Under the pieces are notes generated by a model. The model was not told the DNA's origin. It did no database searches and was given only the letters and a program-made list of their open reading frames with translations. A program made the translations under genes and the position numbers. From NCBI RefSeq assembly GCF_008370255.1, contig NZ_SEUI01000001.1:680897-744896 (forward strand): a stretch of DNA of 64,000 nucleotides. The letters are read 5' to 3'. Positions 49,561 through 57,097 of the stretch are shown here, in pieces (positions within the stretch are counted from its first letter, which is position 1; every line of letters begins with the position of its first letter). Source of the stretch: Pseudoalteromonas sp. FUC4. GTDB taxonomy: Bacteria > Pseudomonadota > Gammaproteobacteria > Enterobacterales > Alteromonadaceae.

Positions 49561-50239
49561 CAACTACGCCCTTAATTACTTTGTATTCACCACAATTAAT
49601 ATCATCCAACGTATAGTTGCCAATGCTATAGCGGATGAGGCGAAGTGTAGGGTGGCCAATATGCGCGGTCATTCGACGAACTTGTCTATTTTTACCTTCA
49701 TTAATGGTAATACTTAGCCAAGTGGTAGGGATTGCTTTTCGCTCGCGTACAGGGGGATTACGCGCCCAAATTGTAGGCTCATCTATTATTTTAACGTTAG
49801 CAGGGAGTGTTAGCCCGTCTTTAAGTTTTACGCCATTGCATAAATCGTTAATTGATTCACTTGTTGGTTCACCTTCAACTTGTGCCCAGTAGGTTTTATT
49901 GGTTTTTTTATCAGGTGCTGTTAGGGTGTTTTGCAATTTTCCACAGTTTGTTAAAAGTAATAAACCTTCACTGTCTCTGTCTAATCTGCCCGCTGCGTAA
50001 ACTTCTTTAATAGGGATGAACTCAGCAAGCGTTTGTCTGTCGGCGTCATCTGTAAATTGGCATAGCACATCAAATGGTTTGTTGAATAGCACTATCTTTC
50101 TGTCTTTAGATGCTATTTGCGGCTTTATTCCTCTTTTACCTGAAGGCGTTTTGTTAAGTGCACTGCGTGAATAAGTTCGGCCTGTACTTCTTTTTGGCTT
50201 GGATTCAGTTACTTGATTATTGCCTGATTTAGATCTCAT
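49553..50239 (-). CDS. rluE: 23S rRNA pseudouridine 2457 synthase
   Basis: RluE converts U2457 of 23S rRNA to pseudouridine. The product (228 residues) has a basic, disordered N-terminus (about 45 residues) and then the RsuA-type core: VLFNKPFDVLCQF, the catalytic motif AAGRLDRDSEGLLLLTN with the invariant Asp, and EGKNRQVRRMTAHIGHPTLRLIR. There is no S4 domain, as in E. coli RluE. ATG 50239 overlaps the tusE stop by one base; a GTG three codons earlier is possible but lies inside tusE. Confidence 0.93.
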   Translation of the reverse strand: MRSKSGNNQVTESKPKRSTGRTYSRSALNKTPSGKRGIKPQIASKDRKIVLFNKPFDVLCQFTDDADRQTLAEFIPIKEVYAAGRLDRDSEGLLLLTNCGKLQNTLTAPDKKTNKTYWAQVEGEPTSESINDLCNGVKLKDGLTLPANVKIIDEPTIWARNPPVRERKAIPTTWLSITINEGKNRQVRRMTAHIGHPTLRLIRYSIGNYTLDDINCGEYKVIKGVVDA

Positions 50240-50568
50240 TATATGCACCTAGCTGGTTTTGGTAATCCAGCAATTTTTGTTGCTTGTTTAGCTGGGCCTT
50301 TAGGAAATAATTTATATAAATAAAGGCTATTTCCTTTGTCTTCACCGAGTGCTTTAGCCATTGCTTTTACAAGCATTCTAATTGCTGGGCTGGTGTTATA
50401 TTCAATGTAAAAATCACGAACAAAATTAATGACTTCCCAGTGTTGCTCACTCAGTGTGATGTTTTCTTGAGTAGCAATTACAGGCGCCAGCTCCTTTGAC
50501 CATAAAGTATGGTCGAGCAAGTAGCCTTGTTTGTCAGTTTCAATCTGTTGGTTGTTAAATTCAAGCAT
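50239..50568 (-). CDS. tusE: Sulfur carrier TusE (DsrC family)
   Basis: TusE takes sulfur from TusBCD and passes it to MnmA. The 109 residues show the DsrC fold with [37 protein letters not shown] and the flexible C-terminal arm ending PKPARCI, where the penultimate Cys carries the persulfide. Length equals E. coli TusE. It is the fourth gene of a tus cluster in the order D, C, B, E on the minus strand and overlaps rluE by one base. Confidence 0.96.
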   Translation of the reverse strand: MLEFNNQQIETDKQGYLLDHTLWSKELAPVIATQENITLSEQHWEVINFVRDFYIEYNTSPAIRMLVKAMAKALGEDKGNSLYLYKLFPKGPAKQATKIAGLPKPARCI

Positions 50569-50571
50569 GGG

Positions 50572-50838
50572 TTACCACGTAATGGATTGATTAGTTGATA
50601 AAGTGAGTGCCACAAAGTCTTCATAGCTAATTGCTTTATCGTTATCGGCTAATTTTATTGCACGTATTTGCGCGTCTTGTTCAAGTATTAACAGTGTATC
50701 TGCAAATTGCCTAAATTGTTTTTTTGCAAAGCAGGCATCACCAACAAGTAGTACCTTATCGCCTGATAAAATTAAATTCTCAAGCTGATTTGCGCAGTAA
50801 TAGTTAAGCGGCTTTGAAAAAATATGTAACGTACTCAT
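50572..50838 (-). CDS. tusB: Sulfur relay protein TusB (DsrH family)
   Basis: The smallest subunit of the TusBCD complex. The 88-residue product opens MSTLHIFSKPLNYY and continues GDKVLLVGDACFA, which fits DsrH/TusB. The family is weakly conserved, so the call leans on its place between tusC and tusE. Its ATG overlaps the tusC stop by four bases; tusE follows after three bases. TusB lacks the active Cys of TusD. Confidence 0.88.
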   Translation of the reverse strand: MSTLHIFSKPLNYYCANQLENLILSGDKVLLVGDACFAKKQFRQFADTLLILEQDAQIRAIKLADNDKAISYEDFVALTLSTNQSITW

Positions 50839-51191
50839 AGGTTCACCACATGTTGCTGCGCTTTAATTAGTGTTTGTTGTTGGCTAAAGTTAAGGACTTT
50901 TGCCTCTATGAGTAAATCATGTTTATTTAAACCATAATCAAGCAATGATTTTTCACACACAAAAATATTTTCAACATCATAAATTTCGAGCGTTTTAATA
51001 TTTTTAAAAAAGTCTTTTAAGCCAATTTTGTTTGGTTGCTGATGCTTTTTTAAAGTCAAAACGGCGGGGCCGCTAAACAACCAACTTACATTTTGGTCAA
51101 CAGCAGCAAATATCAATGTCATATCTAGTGCATCACGAATATTTAAATCGTCAAATGGACTGCACTGACTCATTACTAATACGTTTATCAT
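50835..51191 (-). CDS. tusC: Sulfur relay protein TusC (DsrF family)
   Basis: A 118-residue subunit of TusBCD with the DsrE/F fold: MINVLVMSQCSPFDDLN, REALD-like NIRDALDMTLIFAAVDQNV, and WLFSGPAVLTL. It has the Rossmann-like alternation of strands and helices expected of the family. Start and stop codons overlap those of tusD and tusB by four bases each, typical of tight translational coupling in a three-subunit complex. Confidence 0.92.
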   Translation of the reverse strand: MINVLVMSQCSPFDDLNIRDALDMTLIFAAVDQNVSWLFSGPAVLTLKKHQQPNKIGLKDFFKNIKTLEIYDVENIFVCEKSLLDYGLNKHDLLIEAKVLNFSQQQTLIKAQQHVVNL

Positions 51192-51541
51192 TTAAATTGC
51201 ACCCATTTATCTGCATCGCTTGCAAGCATTGCAAATTCAGCTAACCCTGCGACTTTAAATACACCTGTGTTTTTAATATCTAACCCGCGTTTTTCAGCGG
51301 CAGTAACACACAGCATTAAATTTAGTTCTTGATCAGCGAGTTGCTGCCAAAGTGCTGAAATTTGAAGTTCGTCTGAGGATAAATCAAAGTGGGTAGATGC
51401 ATGATAAATACCTTGCTGGTATAAAAAAATAGCATCAATGGTGTGCCCTTGGGCTAAACATGCATTCGCAAATTTAACTATGCGTTGCGTGGTATCGTGA
51501 TCGGATGGTGGTGTATGTAATGAAAGAACAAAGCGTGCCAA
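51188..51541 (-). CDS. tusD: Sulfurtransferase TusD (DsrE family)
   Basis: TusD carries the catalytic cysteine of the TusBCD hexamer; it accepts sulfur from TusA. The 117-residue product has FVLSLHTPPSDHDTT, HTIDAIFLYQQGIYHA, and the active Cys in LMLCVTAAEKRGLD (about residue 77), where E. coli TusD has Cys 78. The start is TTG 51541, with GGAA six bases upstream; the translation MARFVLSLH fits the family and no ATG is available. First gene of the tusDCBE-rluE-nudJ unit; its promoter must lie in the 55 bases after yccA's terminator or upstream of yccA. Confidence 0.93.
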   Translation of the reverse strand: MARFVLSLHTPPSDHDTTQRIVKFANACLAQGHTIDAIFLYQQGIYHASTHFDLSSDELQISALWQQLADQELNLMLCVTAAEKRGLDIKNTGVFKVAGLAEFAMLASDADKWVQFK

Positions 51542-51553
51542 AACAATTCCAAT

Positions 51554-51576
51554 AAAAAAGCCCCAATAAAGGGGCT
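51554..51576 (-). terminator. Terminator of yccA
   Basis: Minus-strand stem AGCCCC/GGGGCT (51571-51576 and 51559-51564) with a six-base loop, followed by UUUUU. It lies between yccA and tusD. Confidence 0.88.
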
Positions 51577-51596
51577 ATTTTAACAGAACTATTTAA

Positions 51597-52262
51597 TTAG
51601 TCATCACTTGCGCCAAGTAGAGCAAGCAAAGAAGTAAATAAGTTATATACGCTTAGGTATAAAGACACTGTTGCACGAATGTAGTTAGTTTCACCACCGT
51701 TTATGATTCGGCTTGTATCAAATAAAATCAAACCAGACATAATCAGTACAACTGCTGCATTAAGCACCATAAACATCAATGAACTGCCAATAAAAATATT
51801 AACGATGCTTGCTACAATCACAACGATTAAGCCAACAGTTAAAAAGCCACCCATGAATGAGAAGTCTTTTTTAGTGTTTAGTGCATAAGCAGATAAACCA
51901 AAAAAGATAAGCGCTGTAGAACCTAAGGCTTGCATAATAAGCATTGGGCCATTTGGTAATGCAGCATAATGGTTAAGCAATGGACCTAAGCCAGCCCCCA
52001 TTAAACCTGTGAAAGCAAACACCCAAAATACACCAGATGCTGTATCTGCTTTTTTATTTACAACAAATAATAAACCGAACGAAACGAGTGTAAACACAAT
52101 TCCCATAAAGTAAGGTAATTGCAGTGCCATTGAAATACCAGCTGTAACTGCACTAAATGCAAGTGTCATAGCTAGTAAAAAGTAGGTGTTTTTAAGTACC
52201 TTGTTTGTTTCAATGGTAGACATTACCGGTTTCGCGGTATTGTACGATTGATTAAACGCCAT
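51597..52262 (-). CDS. yccA: Bax inhibitor-1 family protein YccA
   Basis: A 221-residue inner-membrane protein with seven helices, belonging to the BI-1/LFG family; E. coli YccA binds FtsH and modulates its proteolysis. Seen: NTYFLLAMTLAFSAVTAG in helix one, FGLSAYALNTKKDFSFMGGFL, and LFDTSRIINGGETNYIRATVSLYLSVYN near the end (two aspartates in the family pore are at LFDTS and the terminal ASDD region). AAGGAG lies seven bases before ATG 52262. In E. coli yccA is next to tusE as well. Confidence 0.94.
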   Translation of the reverse strand: MAFNQSYNTAKPVMSTIETNKVLKNTYFLLAMTLAFSAVTAGISMALQLPYFMGIVFTLVSFGLLFVVNKKADTASGVFWVFAFTGLMGAGLGPLLNHYAALPNGPMLIMQALGSTALIFFGLSAYALNTKKDFSFMGGFLTVGLIVVIVASIVNIFIGSSLMFMVLNAAVVLIMSGLILFDTSRIINGGETNYIRATVSLYLSVYNLFTSLLALLGASDD

Positions 52263-52473
52263 TGTAGAGCTCCTTTAAGTGAAACGTGTGTGTTTCGATA
52301 ATTTAACTAAAATTAGATTACCAACTCTTATATGTTTGGGCAAACCTTTGTAGATCAATAGAGTTAAATATTTAAATAAAAGTATATTGACGGCTAAATT
52401 AAAAACACTTTGTTTTATCTTTAAACAAATTAATTGTTTTTTAAGCACTTAAACAATTAATTTAAAAAAAAGC

Positions 52474-52502
52474 TTCACAAAAGGGATGGGTTTCCCTATT
52501 AT
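52474..52502 (+). promoter_or_regulatory. Sigma-70 type promoter of the tRNA-Ser genes
   Basis: TTCACA (52474-52479, one mismatch to TTGACA) and TATTAT (52497-52502) are 17 bases apart. A G/C-rich stretch, GCAGGCCGTGC, follows, typical of the discriminator in stringently controlled stable-RNA promoters. The tRNA begins 11 bases after the -10 box, so the 5' leader is very short. Confidence 0.75.
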
Positions 52503-52513
52503 GCAGGCCGTGC

Positions 52514-52604
52514 GGAGAGATGGCAGAGTGGTCGAATGCACCGGTCTTGAAAACCGGCATGGGTTTATAGCCCATCTAGGGTTCAAATCCCTATCTCTCC
52601 ACCA
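52514..52604 (+). tRNA. tRNA-Ser (anticodon UGA), copy 1
   Basis: A 91-base type II tRNA with CCA encoded. The acceptor arms GGAGAGA/TCTCTCC are complete. The anticodon stem CCGGT/ACCGG encloses loop CTTGAAA with anticodon TGA at 52548-52550, reading UCA and other UCN codons. The long variable arm (ATGGGTTTATAGCCCAT) is that of tRNA-Ser, and the T-arm contains GGTTCAAATCC. Position 73 is A; E. coli tRNA-Ser has G there. Confidence 0.97.
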
Positions 52605-52685
52605 CTTATTTATGAGTGTGTGGTAATTTATTTATCATTCATTTAAAAGTTATTAGTACACTCTTACTTTTAACTTAGCAGTATC

Positions 52686-52776
52686 GGAGAGATGGCAGAG
52701 TGGTCGAATGCACCGGTCTTGAAAACCGGCATGGGTTTATAGCCCATCTAGGGTTCAAATCCCTATCTCTCCACCA
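52686..52776 (+). tRNA. tRNA-Ser (anticodon UGA), copy 2
   Basis: Identical base for base to copy 1, including A73 and the encoded CCA; anticodon at 52720-52722. An 81-base A/T-rich spacer separates the copies and shows no obvious second promoter, so both are probably made as one precursor that ends at the terminator 12 bases downstream. Confidence 0.97.
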
Positions 52777-52787
52777 TATAACAAAAT

Positions 52788-52813
52788 AGCCCGCTAATTT
52801 AGCGGGCTTTTTT
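52788..52813 (+). terminator. Terminator of the tRNA-Ser pair
   Basis: Stem AGCCCGCT/AGCGGGCT with a five-base loop and TTTTTT. It directly follows the second tRNA. Confidence 0.93.
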
Positions 52814-52953
52814 GTGCCTGTAAAATAAATAAGTGCAAATAGAAATTGTGCGTTTTGTCATCATAAATTACGACCATAGTCTCTGTTTCTAACCTTTAGA
52901 TCTTGGTGCATGCTTTATACACAGAATTTAGATTTGTGTATTAAGGATTTTAA

Positions 52954-53334
52954 ATGAAACATCAGCTAGCAAAAAGCGTAGGGCTTTCGTTATTATCGCC
53001 TGTTATTGTAGGCAGTTTACTTGGTGTTTATTACTCTCTTACGCTTGAAGGCGAGTTTGTATCAATATTTCTTACCTTATTAATGACCGCTATATCAAAT
53101 GCACACATAGTAGGCTTAACAATGGCTGCTTTTGTTGTGCCAGGGTATTTACTCATGTTTAAGTATTCTAAAGTTAATTATTCAGGGGTATTAACTCTTG
53201 GATTACTAGGCGGAGCGATATTTAGTTACTTATTAAGTGCCACAACTGGCGAGATATTTTTGATCAATAGTGTAATGTCAGCATTCGCTGCAGGGCTGTT
53301 TTTGTTTGGTCTTCGTAAAACAGCAAAAAAATAA
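52954..53334 (+). CDS. Small membrane protein, unknown function
   Basis: A 126-residue, very hydrophobic protein with four predicted helices: about 6-27, 35-52, 53-68 and two closely spaced ones at 78-116. It has a basic tail, GLRKTAKK, placing the C-terminus inside. The centre, SNAHIVGLTMAAFVVPGYLLMF, has a His and Pro within the membrane. The closest precedent I know is unnamed small membrane proteins of Alteromonadales. Single gene; ATTAAGGATTTTAA precedes ATG 52954. Confidence 0.75.
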   Translation: MKHQLAKSVGLSLLSPVIVGSLLGVYYSLTLEGEFVSIFLTLLMTAISNAHIVGLTMAAFVVPGYLLMFKYSKVNYSGVLTLGLLGGAIFSYLLSATTGEIFLINSVMSAFAAGLFLFGLRKTAKK

Positions 53335-53462
53335 TCGCAGCATTATTAACCAAGCACGCTGATAAACGGTGCGATTTCCTTTTTTTTACCTCCAAAAGGT
53401 TCCAATTTTTCACGACAAAGAGTACCTTTAGCTACTGTATGTTTAATAAGAAGTAGTTTGGT

Positions 53463-53921
53463 ATGCAAAAGCACGATTTTTACCAGTCATTAGTTAAGCA
53501 AACGCAATCGCTGATAGCTGGTGAATCTAATGTAATTGCCAATATGGCAAATATAAGCGCGCTGTTATTTACCTCTTTAGAAGATGTAAATTGGGCGGGT
53601 TTTTACTTTATGGATTCTCCTACTGAATTAGTACTTGGCCCGTTTCAAGGCAACCCTGCATGCATCCGTATTCCAGTTGGAAAAGGGGTATGTGGAACTG
53701 CCGCTGCAAACGCAGAGACACAACTAATTGAAGATGTTCACGCTTTTGACGGGCATATAGCCTGCGATGCAGCGTCTAACTCTGAAGTAGTTGTACCTAT
53801 CATGAAACATGGTAAAGTATTTGCAGTTCTAGACATTGATAGTCCAAGTATTGGCCGATTTGATGCTGACGATAAAGCGGGTCTAGAAGCATTAGTAAAA
53901 TGCTTAGAGGCGAGCTTGTAA
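53463..53921 (+). CDS. msrC: Free methionine (R)-sulfoxide reductase (MsrC)
   Basis: MsrC (YebR) reduces free methionine-R-sulfoxide in the cytoplasm. The 152-residue protein is one GAF domain. It shows EDVNWAGFYF, the active Cys in GKGVCGTAAA (about 80), and HIACDAASNSEVVVP with the second Cys, plus IDSPSIGRFDADD. Length and cysteines match the family. The next gene starts on its stop codon (TAATG). In E. coli yebR lies in the proQ-prc region too. Confidence 0.95.
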   Translation: MQKHDFYQSLVKQTQSLIAGESNVIANMANISALLFTSLEDVNWAGFYFMDSPTELVLGPFQGNPACIRIPVGKGVCGTAAANAETQLIEDVHAFDGHIACDAASNSEVVVPIMKHGKVFAVLDIDSPSIGRFDADDKAGLEALVKCLEASL

Positions 53922-54199
53922 TGAAAGATTTGCTAAATGTTCAAGACTACCTATTTGCTGTACAAGATGTTGGCGACTGGGAAGGCGATGAAGAACATGT
54001 AGCGGAAACGCTCAATGATTTGATTCATATTGCATGGGATCGTCTTCCAGATGATTCAGAATGTGAATTTATTGATGAAACAATTAATGGTATTTGGGAA
54101 CACCTTCGAGGTGATATGGCTGTTATAGAAGCCGATTTCGAAGAGTTGGTCGACTGGGTAATACACTACGTCGATTCGTCCCTTGATGAAAAGATGTGA
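53921..54199 (+). CDS. Small acidic protein between msrC and proQ
   Basis: A 92-residue soluble protein, strongly acidic, with many Asp/Glu (DVGDWEGDEEHVAETL, DDSECEFIDETING) and several Trp. I do not recognise its family. ATG 53921 overlaps the msrC stop by one base and has GAGGCGAG upstream; the frame is open a few codons earlier but inside msrC. proQ begins 15 bases later. Tight spacing suggests an msrC-orf-proQ-prc transcript. The acid content could suit a nucleic-acid mimic or a regulator of the basic ProQ, but this is speculation. Confidence 0.82.
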   Translation: MKDLLNVQDYLFAVQDVGDWEGDEEHVAETLNDLIHIAWDRLPDDSECEFIDETINGIWEHLRGDMAVIEADFEELVDWVIHYVDSSLDEKM

Positions 54200-54214
54200 A
54201 AAATAGGTTCTAAA

Positions 54215-54865
54215 ATGGAAACCACAAACAAGCTAAAAGATATTAATGAAGTGTTGGAATTTTTATATCAAGAATTTCCACAATGTTTTAAACAAAAAGA
54301 TGGCATCAAGCCGCTTAAAGTCGGTATTTTTAAAGATATTGCTGAGCGTATTGAAGGGTCTGAAAAAGTAAGTAAGACTCAAGTTCGTCAAGCGCTTAGA
54401 AAATACACGTCTAACTGGCGTTATTTGGAAGCTGTGACTAAGTCAGAGTTTCGTATTGATCTTGATGGCAATCAAGGTGAAAAAGTTGAGCAAGAGCATA
54501 TCGACCATGCGCAAAAAGCATTGGAAGAAAGCCGCGCTAAAATGGCTAAACGCAAAAAACAACAGCGTCCACGTCAAGATTCAGATTCTAAATCTTTCAA
54601 GAAAAAACCTGCTCATGCTAGCAAAACAGGCGATAAAAACGCACCTGCAGCTAACAAACCTGCTAAAGCAGCGCCGGCTAAACGTTCAGGAAAAATTGAA
54701 CCTTTACCAGCAACTGAGGTCAAGGTTAATAATAAGGTTAAGGTTAAACTTGGCCAAGCACTTGTAAATGCAGTAATAACTGAAGTGAACAAAGATGATG
54801 TTCATGTTGAGTTAGTAACAGGTATGCAAGTTAAAACCAAAGCTGACAGCTTATACATCGTTTAA
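54215..54865 (+). CDS. proQ: RNA chaperone ProQ
   Basis: ProQ binds structured small RNAs and mRNA 3' ends. The 216 residues have an N-terminal FinO-like domain (about 5-115, with FPQCF, KPLKVGIFKDIAERI and VRQALRKYTSNWRYL), a Lys/Ala-rich linker (about 118-165), and a C-terminal Tudor-like domain (VNNKVKVKLGQALVNAVITEV). The layout is that of E. coli ProQ. prc follows after 26 bases, as in E. coli, where ProQ and Prc are neighbours. Confidence 0.96.
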   Translation: METTNKLKDINEVLEFLYQEFPQCFKQKDGIKPLKVGIFKDIAERIEGSEKVSKTQVRQALRKYTSNWRYLEAVTKSEFRIDLDGNQGEKVEQEHIDHAQKALEESRAKMAKRKKQQRPRQDSDSKSFKKKPAHASKTGDKNAPAANKPAKAAPAKRSGKIEPLPATEVKVNNKVKVKLGQALVNAVITEVNKDDVHVELVTGMQVKTKADSLYIV

Positions 54866-54891
54866 GTTGTCAATAAATTAAGGAGTTGTGT

Positions 54892-56916
54892 ATGAGTAAA
54901 AAGTTTACGCTCATTCCGTTAGTTGCTGCCCTGTTTTCAGGTTCATTATTTGCTGCTGTAGAAGCCGTCACCATTGACGATTTACCCCAGCTTAAGCAAG
55001 AGAGTCAACATGGTACTGCTAGCAAACGAGTGGCTAGCTTATTTGCTCGTTCACACTATACACCGGTTCGATTTAACGATGAGCTTTCTAGTAAAGTGTA
55101 CGATCGTTATATCGAATCCCTTGATTTTAATAAAAGCGTTTTCTTAGCCAGCGATATCGCCTCATTTGAGCAATACCGTGATGACTTTGATAACGCTATT
55201 ACTACCGGCAAATTAGACTTTACGTTTGATATTTTTAACTTAAGTCTTAAACGCCGTTTTGAACGTTACGAGTATTCACTTACTCTACTTGAAAAAGAAA
55301 TGACGTTTGATAAAGAAGATGAATACTTTTTTGACCGTGAAGATTCAGCATGGCCTGTTTCACAAGCCGAGCTTGATGAAATTTGGCGCGAGCGTGTAAA
55401 ATACGACGCACTGCGTTTAAAAATGACAGGTAAAGATTGGGAAGGCATTAAAGAGGTGCTGACCAAACGCTACAAAAATGCAGAAAAACGTTTAGTACAA
55501 TCTAATTCAGAAGATGCTTTTCAAATTGTTATGAACTCGCTAGCACGAAGTATTGAGGCGCATACGTCTTATTTATCGCCACGTCGTGCAGAGCAATTCA
55601 AAATGGATATGGACTTAGAGCTTGAGGGCATTGGTGCCGTACTAAGCCCTGACGAAGACTACACTGTTATTCGCAGCTTAGTGCCGGGAGGCCCTGCAGA
55701 TAAAACAGATCAAATTAAAGCTGATGACCGCATTATTGGTGTTGCCCAAGATGGCGAAGAGTTTGTCGATGTAATTGGCTGGCGTTTAGATGACGTAGTT
55801 GATTTAATTAAAGGTCCTAAAGGGACTAAAGTACGTCTACAGTATTTAAAAGGTGTTGACGCTCACGGTGCTCCTAAAGTTGTTGAAATCACGCGTGATA
55901 AAATTCGACTTGAAGATAGAGCAGCTAAATCAGAAGTATTTGAAGCAAAATACTCTGATTTAACAAGTAAAGTTGGCGTGATTGAAATTCCAGGCTTTTA
56001 CAATAATCTTTCGAAAGATGTAAAAGTTGAGCTGGCTAAGCTTAAAGAAGAAAAAGTTGATGGTATTATTATCGACTTGCGCCAAAATGGTGGTGGTTCT
56101 TTATACGAAGCAACACAATTGTCAGGTTTGTTTTTTGATCAAGGCCCAGTTGTTCAAATTCATACCTTAAATAACCGAATTGAAGAACAAAAAGATCGTG
56201 ATGGTATAACTTACTATGACGGCCCTTTAACTGTGTTAGTTGATCGTTACAGTGCTTCTGCTTCTGAAATATTCGCAGCAGCAATGCAAGACTACGGTCG
56301 CGCAGTAATTATTGGCGAGCAAACATTTGGTAAAGGTACTGTACAGCAGCACAAAGGCTTAGGCCGTGCTTACGATTTATACGATAATGCGCTAGGTAGC
56401 GTACAGTATACTATTGCTAAGTTTTATCGTATTAACGGTGGTAGTACGCAACATAAAGGTGTTATCCCTGATATTTCGTTTCCATCAGCAATCGACCCTG
56501 CAGAGTGGGGCGAAAGTAAGCAAGATAATGCACTTCCATGGGATAGCATCGTTAAAGCGAAATACAAAAAACTAGGTAATTTAACACCTATTATTACGTA
56601 CCTTGAAAAACAACACGAAGTACGAATTAAATCAGAGCCAGAATTTGGTTATGTATTTAGCGATATTACTTTATATAACGAAGAGAAAGACCGTAAAACT
56701 ATCTCTTTAGTTGAAGCAGACCGTATTAAAGAAAAGGACGAAGGTGAAGCACGTGCACTTGTACGTACTAACGAACGTCTTAAGCGCTTAGGTAAAGAGC
56801 CGGTAGAAAACTTAGACGATTTACCAGAAGTAATTGAAGAGCTTGACCCATTTTTGGAAGAAGCAGCATTAATTACTCAAGATTATATTAATTATGGTCG
56901 TATAGCTAAGAAGTAA
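54892..56916 (+). CDS. prc: Tail-specific protease Prc
   Basis: Prc (Tsp) is a periplasmic S41 serine protease that cleaves proteins with nonpolar C-termini and, in E. coli, processes FtsI and MepS. The 674-residue precursor has a signal peptide (LIPLVAALFSGSLFAAVEA), an N-terminal helical domain, a PDZ domain (about 240-325, LEGIGAVLSPDEDYTVIRS) and the protease core. The catalytic Ser is in YSASASEIF (about 456) and the Lys in FGKGTVQ (481), 25 residues apart as in E. coli. ATG 54892 follows AAGGAG; a GTG two codons earlier is too close to it. Confidence 0.97.
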   Translation: MSKKFTLIPLVAALFSGSLFAAVEAVTIDDLPQLKQESQHGTASKRVASLFARSHYTPVRFNDELSSKVYDRYIESLDFNKSVFLASDIASFEQYRDDFDNAITTGKLDFTFDIFNLSLKRRFERYEYSLTLLEKEMTFDKEDEYFFDREDSAWPVSQAELDEIWRERVKYDALRLKMTGKDWEGIKEVLTKRYKNAEKRLVQSNSEDAFQIVMNSLARSIEAHTSYLSPRRAEQFKMDMDLELEGIGAVLSPDEDYTVIRSLVPGGPADKTDQIKADDRIIGVAQDGEEFVDVIGWRLDDVVDLIKGPKGTKVRLQYLKGVDAHGAPKVVEITRDKIRLEDRAAKSEVFEAKYSDLTSKVGVIEIPGFYNNLSKDVKVELAKLKEEKVDGIIIDLRQNGGGSLYEATQLSGLFFDQGPVVQIHTLNNRIEEQKDRDGITYYDGPLTVLVDRYSASASEIFAAAMQDYGRAVIIGEQTFGKGTVQQHKGLGRAYDLYDNALGSVQYTIAKFYRINGGSTQHKGVIPDISFPSAIDPAEWGESKQDNALPWDSIVKAKYKKLGNLTPIITYLEKQHEVRIKSEPEFGYVFSDITLYNEEKDRKTISLVEADRIKEKDEGEARALVRTNERLKRLGKEPVENLDDLPEVIEELDPFLEEAALITQDYINYGRIAKK

Positions 56917-56935
56917 CAACTGGTTTTACCTCCAT

Positions 56936-56962
56936 AAAAAAGGCGCTTTAGCGCCTTTTTTA
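56936..56962 (+). terminator. Terminator of prc
   Basis: Stem AAGGCGC/GCGCCTT with loop TTTA, flanked by A-run and T-run, 20 bases after prc. Confidence 0.92.
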
Positions 56963-57097
56963 CTACCTAAAATTTACTAAATTGTTATAATCTTTGATTA
57001 CATAAAGTTGAGCTAGATCAATCATGCTCAATTAATGCGCTTTACGTGCTAAAAATAATAATTAAACACACAGCAAGTGTGTGTAGGAGTCTCTATT

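Noticed and set aside
52514..52776. Two 91-base direct repeats considered as a possible CRISPR-like or attachment-site duplication.
   Set aside because: They are complete tRNA-Ser genes with a shared promoter and terminator. No integrase gene or phage remnant lies beside them.
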